Of a stretch of 40,366 nucleotides of DNA, positions 39,668-40,366 are shown in pieces. The translations under genes and the position numbers were made by a program. Location: positions 1 to 40,366 of the forward strand of contig JAFYWH010000094.1 of NCBI GenBank assembly GCA_017558175.1. Direction: 5' to 3'. The DNA comes from Bacteroidaceae bacterium (GTDB lineage: Bacteria > Bacteroidota > Bacteroidia > Bacteroidales > Bacteroidaceae). Under the pieces are notes generated by a model. It worked only from the letters and a program-made list of their open reading frames with translations. It had not been told where the DNA came from and ran no database searches. Each line of letters starts with the position of its first letter. Positions within the stretch are counted from its first letter, which is position 1.

Positions 39668-40366
39668 ATGATGACTATTGACAATTACAACTTTGCCGGC
39701 AAAAAGGCAATCGTTCGCGTGGACTTCAATGTACCTTTGAACGAAGAAGGTAAGATTACAGACGATACTCGTATCCGTGGCGCTCTTCCTACTTTGAAGA
39801 AAGTATTGGCTGAAGGTGGTGCTTTGATTATCATGTCTCACATGGGTAAGCCAAAGGGTAAGGTAAATGCTAAGTACTCTTTGAGCCAGATTGTAGACGC
39901 TGTATCTGAAAAGTTGGGCGTTGCTGTTCAGTTCGCTCCAGACTGCGCTAAGGCTGCTGAAGCTGCTGCTGCTTTGAAGGCTGGTGAAGTTTTGTTGCTC
40001 GAAAACCTCCGCTTCTACCCAGAAGAAGAAGGTAAGCCAGTAGGTATCGACAAGGAAGATCCTGCATACAACGATGCTAAGAAGGCTATGAAGGAATCTC
40101 AGAAGGAATTCGCTAAGACATTGGCTTCTTACGCTGACTGCTATATCAACGACGCATTCGGTACTGCTCACCGTCGTCACGCTTCTACAGCTGTAGTTGC
40201 TGACTACTTCGATGCAGACAACAAGATGCTCGGTTACTTGATGGAAAAGGAAGTTCAGGCTGTTGACAACATCTTGAAGGACATCAAGCGTCCGTTTACT
40301 GCTATCATGGGTGGTTCTAAGGTATCTACTCAGATCGGTCTCATCGAAAACTTGATGGACAAGGTA
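39668..40366 (+). CDS. pgk: Phosphoglycerate kinase, 5' part (cut by window edge)
   Basis: The first 233 codons of phosphoglycerate kinase, the glycolytic enzyme that makes ATP from 1,3-bisphosphoglycerate. The reading frame stays open to the end of the window. Visible family features are [41 protein letters not shown] and [11 protein letters not shown], which form the N-domain that binds phosphoglycerate, and [11 protein letters not shown] at the start of the hinge. The start is one of two adjacent ATGs (39668 or 39671). Codon use is strongly biased, as expected for a highly expressed gene. The opposite-strand reading at 39644-40180 is a shadow. Confidence 0.98.
   Translation, partial: MMTIDNYNFAGKKAIVRVDFNVPLNEEGKITDDTRIRGALPTLKKVLAEGGALIIMSHMGKPKGKVNAKYSLSQIVDAVSEKLGVAVQFAPDCAKAAEAAAALKAGEVLLLENLRFYPEEEGKPVGIDKEDPAYNDAKKAMKESQKEFAKTLASYADCYINDAFGTAHRRHASTAVVADYFDADNKMLGYLMEKEVQAVDNILKDIKRPFTAIMGGSKVSTQIGLIENLMDKV

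Overview
The window comes from a member of the Bacteroidales, probably Bacteroides, Phocaeicola or Prevotella-like. This rests on promoter -7 boxes of the form TAnnTTTG (often TTG-N19-TATCTTTG), weak Shine-Dalgarno sites, secreted glycoside hydrolases typical of gut Bacteroidales (GH97, GH78, GH29), and small families that I associate with this order (DUF4248, 'smalltalk', DUF3987/VirE-like primase-helicases, HU variants). It reads as chromosome. Housekeeping genes (nth, pheS, ffh, folD, tRNA-His, pgk) are interspersed with two accessory blocks.

Layout. 1-10.5 kb: a GH97 enzyme with the retaining alpha-galactosidase-type nucleophile; a convergent pair of a PlsC-like acyltransferase and a BASS-family transporter; a rhamnose operon (rhamnulokinase, then a GH78 alpha-L-rhamnosidase lipoprotein); and an HU/winged-helix-like protein followed by a 5'-nucleotidase-family phosphoesterase. 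11.4-19.4 kb: an AT-rich island. A membrane Ser/Thr kinase and a small partner run leftward. Eight genes run rightward: two paralogous small proteins around a PD-(D/E)xK nuclease-like protein, two tiny basic proteins, two single-pass membrane proteins, and a KAP-family P-loop NTPase. The two arms are separated by 0.6 kb holding divergent promoters, short operator-like repeats and a structured leader of about 290 nt. I recognise no named system with this composition. It is my main candidate for an undescribed, possibly defensive or stress-response, system.

19.4-26.9 kb: GH29 alpha-L-fucosidase, nth, a PhnP-like metallo-hydrolase with a lipoprotein, pheS, an MFS transporter and an anchored hypothetical protein. 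Near-identical C-rich/G-rich inverted-repeat elements occur in this stretch. 27.0-33.7 kb: a second accessory block, GC-rich in its left part. It holds a phage-lysin-like protein, a primase-helicase-like protein, two unrecognised proteins, a YhcG/DUF1016 nuclease-like gene flanked by near-identical 26-nt promoter segments, and a divergent DUF4248 / HU-smalltalk pair. Five CGGACA iterons at exactly 10-bp spacing lie in front of HU, and AACAG-rich repeats recur across the block. 33.7-40.4 kb: a FadL-type outer-membrane protein with a glutamine-rich coiled-coil insertion, a MATE exporter, ffh, folD, tRNA-His(GTG), and the 5' part of pgk, cut by the window edge.

All calls are from reading the sequence. 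No database search was run, so family names reflect recognition of motifs.
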